Source: an uncultured Bacteroidales bacterium (GTDB lineage Bacteria > Bacteroidota > Bacteroidia > Bacteroidales > Bacteroidaceae). Taken from it: a stretch of 14,379 nucleotides of DNA. The notes beneath the pieces were generated by a model. It made no database searches, was not told the origin of the DNA, and saw nothing but the letters and a program-made list of their open reading frames with translations. Below, piece by piece: positions 13,711 through 14,379 of the stretch. The translations under genes were made by a program, and so were the position numbers. Each line of letters starts with the position of its first letter. Position 1 is the stretch's first letter. Where the stretch lies: the NCBI GenBank assembly GCA_902768605.1, contig CACXLY010000068.1, positions 1-14,379 on the forward strand. The letters run 5' to 3'.

Positions 13711-14379
13711 ATGAAAAGATTGTGTTTGTGCCTTGTGGCAATGTTGGGCTTGCTCTCTCTCGCTGCCCAGAATGAGTTCGATAACGAAGTGATGCAGACG
13801 ATTATGGCGCGTCGCTCTGTGCGCAAGTACCTCGACAAACCCGTCGAGCACAACAAGTTGGAAGCTATTGCCCGAGCCGGTATCAATGCTCCGAGCGCGA
13901 GAAACTGGCAGTATTGGGCTGTCAGGATTATCGAAGACCAGAAGCTGATTGCCGAGGTGAGCGAGGTCTATAAGCAGGCGAACCCTGATGCGGTGAACAA
14001 CGACCCCAACTTCAAGAACATGTTTCGCGGGGCTCCAAACCTGATTTGCGTCTGCGCTCCGAAGGATGGCGGCTTCGACCTCGATGCAGGGCTGATGGGA
14101 GAGAATATGATGCTGGCTGCTCAGTCGCTCGGCCTCGGCACTTGCATCCAGACAGGTCCCGTGCGTTTCCTGCTCACGAACGAGAAGGCGAAGTTCTTCC
14201 TCGAACGCCTCGACATCCCGGAAGGCTATAAGTTGCTCTATGTCATTGCTGTCGGCTATCCCGATGAGACGCCCGACGCTAAGCCTCGCGACGCTTCGAA
14301 AGTGAAGTTTATCGGTGGCGAAATTTCGAAGGAAGCAAGCGATGATGACGGACTATTTATTGATTATTTCGAGAATGCA
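13711..14379 (+). CDS. Exported nitroreductase-family flavoprotein (3' end cut by the window)
   Basis: 223 codons are visible with no stop, so the gene runs off the window. The ATG at 13711 opens a signal peptide (MKRLCLCLVAMLGLLSLAAQ, cleavage near 19-20). The nitroreductase fold follows at once: MARRSVRKYLDKPV (32-45) with the FMN-phosphate Arg/Ser pattern, INAPSARNWQYWAV (58-71), and GLMGENMMLAAQSLGLGTCIQTGP (128-150) with the conserved Gly-Leu-Gly. The family uses FMN and NAD(P)H to reduce nitro groups, quinones or related compounds. Most members are cytoplasmic, so the export signal is notable, although exported versions do occur in Bacteroidales. The natural substrate cannot be inferred. 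It has its own -7 box and is separated from the preceding unit by a strong terminator. Confidence 0.88.
   Translation, partial: MKRLCLCLVAMLGLLSLAAQNEFDNEVMQTIMARRSVRKYLDKPVEHNKLEAIARAGINAPSARNWQYWAVRIIEDQKLIAEVSEVYKQANPDAVNNDPNFKNMFRGAPNLICVCAPKDGGFDLDAGLMGENMMLAAQSLGLGTCIQTGPVRFLLTNEKAKFFLERLDIPEGYKLLYVIAVGYPDETPDAKPRDASKVKFIGGEISKEASDDDGLFIDYFENA

Noticed and set aside
13621..13851. Minus-strand frame with a repeated MYNLAIY motif
   Set aside because: The repeat comes from the 21-base direct repeat read backwards, and the rest overlaps the nitroreductase start.

Overview
The window reads as a chromosomal piece of a Bacteroidales bacterium, most likely Prevotella-like. Three grounds support this. 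Promoters carry the Bacteroidetes -7 box TAnnTTTG, as exact matches in front of six units. Large exported proteins end in a short tail of the type (I/L)YNLAGQ(R/Q)…KG…(N/K)GKK, common in Prevotella. Intergenic DNA is full of AATTATGAATT/TTAATTCTTAATT-type repeats. No plasmid, phage, insertion-sequence or CRISPR signature is visible.

Left part (1-3690). A strongly self-complementary stretch at about 31-239, ending in a run of nine T, looks like a rod-shaped small RNA; 6S RNA is the best guess. Downstream, with its own promoter, is a gene for an exported SGNH/GDSL-type hydrolase followed by two LamG-like modules, a C-terminal beta domain and a sorting-type tail. It is split by a frameshift near 1075-1090, exactly where the last catalytic block of the hydrolase should be.

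Middle left (3193-8903, minus strand). Three genes run in one direction: an exported erythromycin-esterase-like protein with an N-terminal beta domain, an exported family-95 glycoside hydrolase (alpha-L-fucosidase type) with two ricin/trefoil-like N-terminal modules, and a small exported protein of unknown function whose GTG start touches the hydrolase stop codon. They look like a small glycan-processing operon. The esterase-like gene is clearly more AT-rich than its neighbours.

Middle right (8990-11002). aroB (3-dehydroquinate synthase) lies on the minus strand with AT-rich repeats at both ends; the repeat supplies its stop codon. Divergent from it are a tRNA with anticodon CAT and a good terminator. 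A 470-base gene-free stretch follows, with two sets of 22-base-period direct repeats, a full TTTG-N20-TATCTTTG promoter and a 30-base perfectly alternating purine-pyrimidine run in the leader of the next gene.

Right part (11003-14379). A 766-residue surface protein with GLUG-type and beta-helix repeats is followed by a 60-residue peptide gene and a strong terminator. The window ends inside an exported nitroreductase-family protein, whose leader holds a 21-base direct repeat.

Taken together, this is ordinary Bacteroidales surface/glycan biology beside housekeeping genes. The least explained parts are the 6S-like RNA, the repeats that invade gene ends, the Z-DNA-like leader, the small peptide and the unusual tRNA T-loop.
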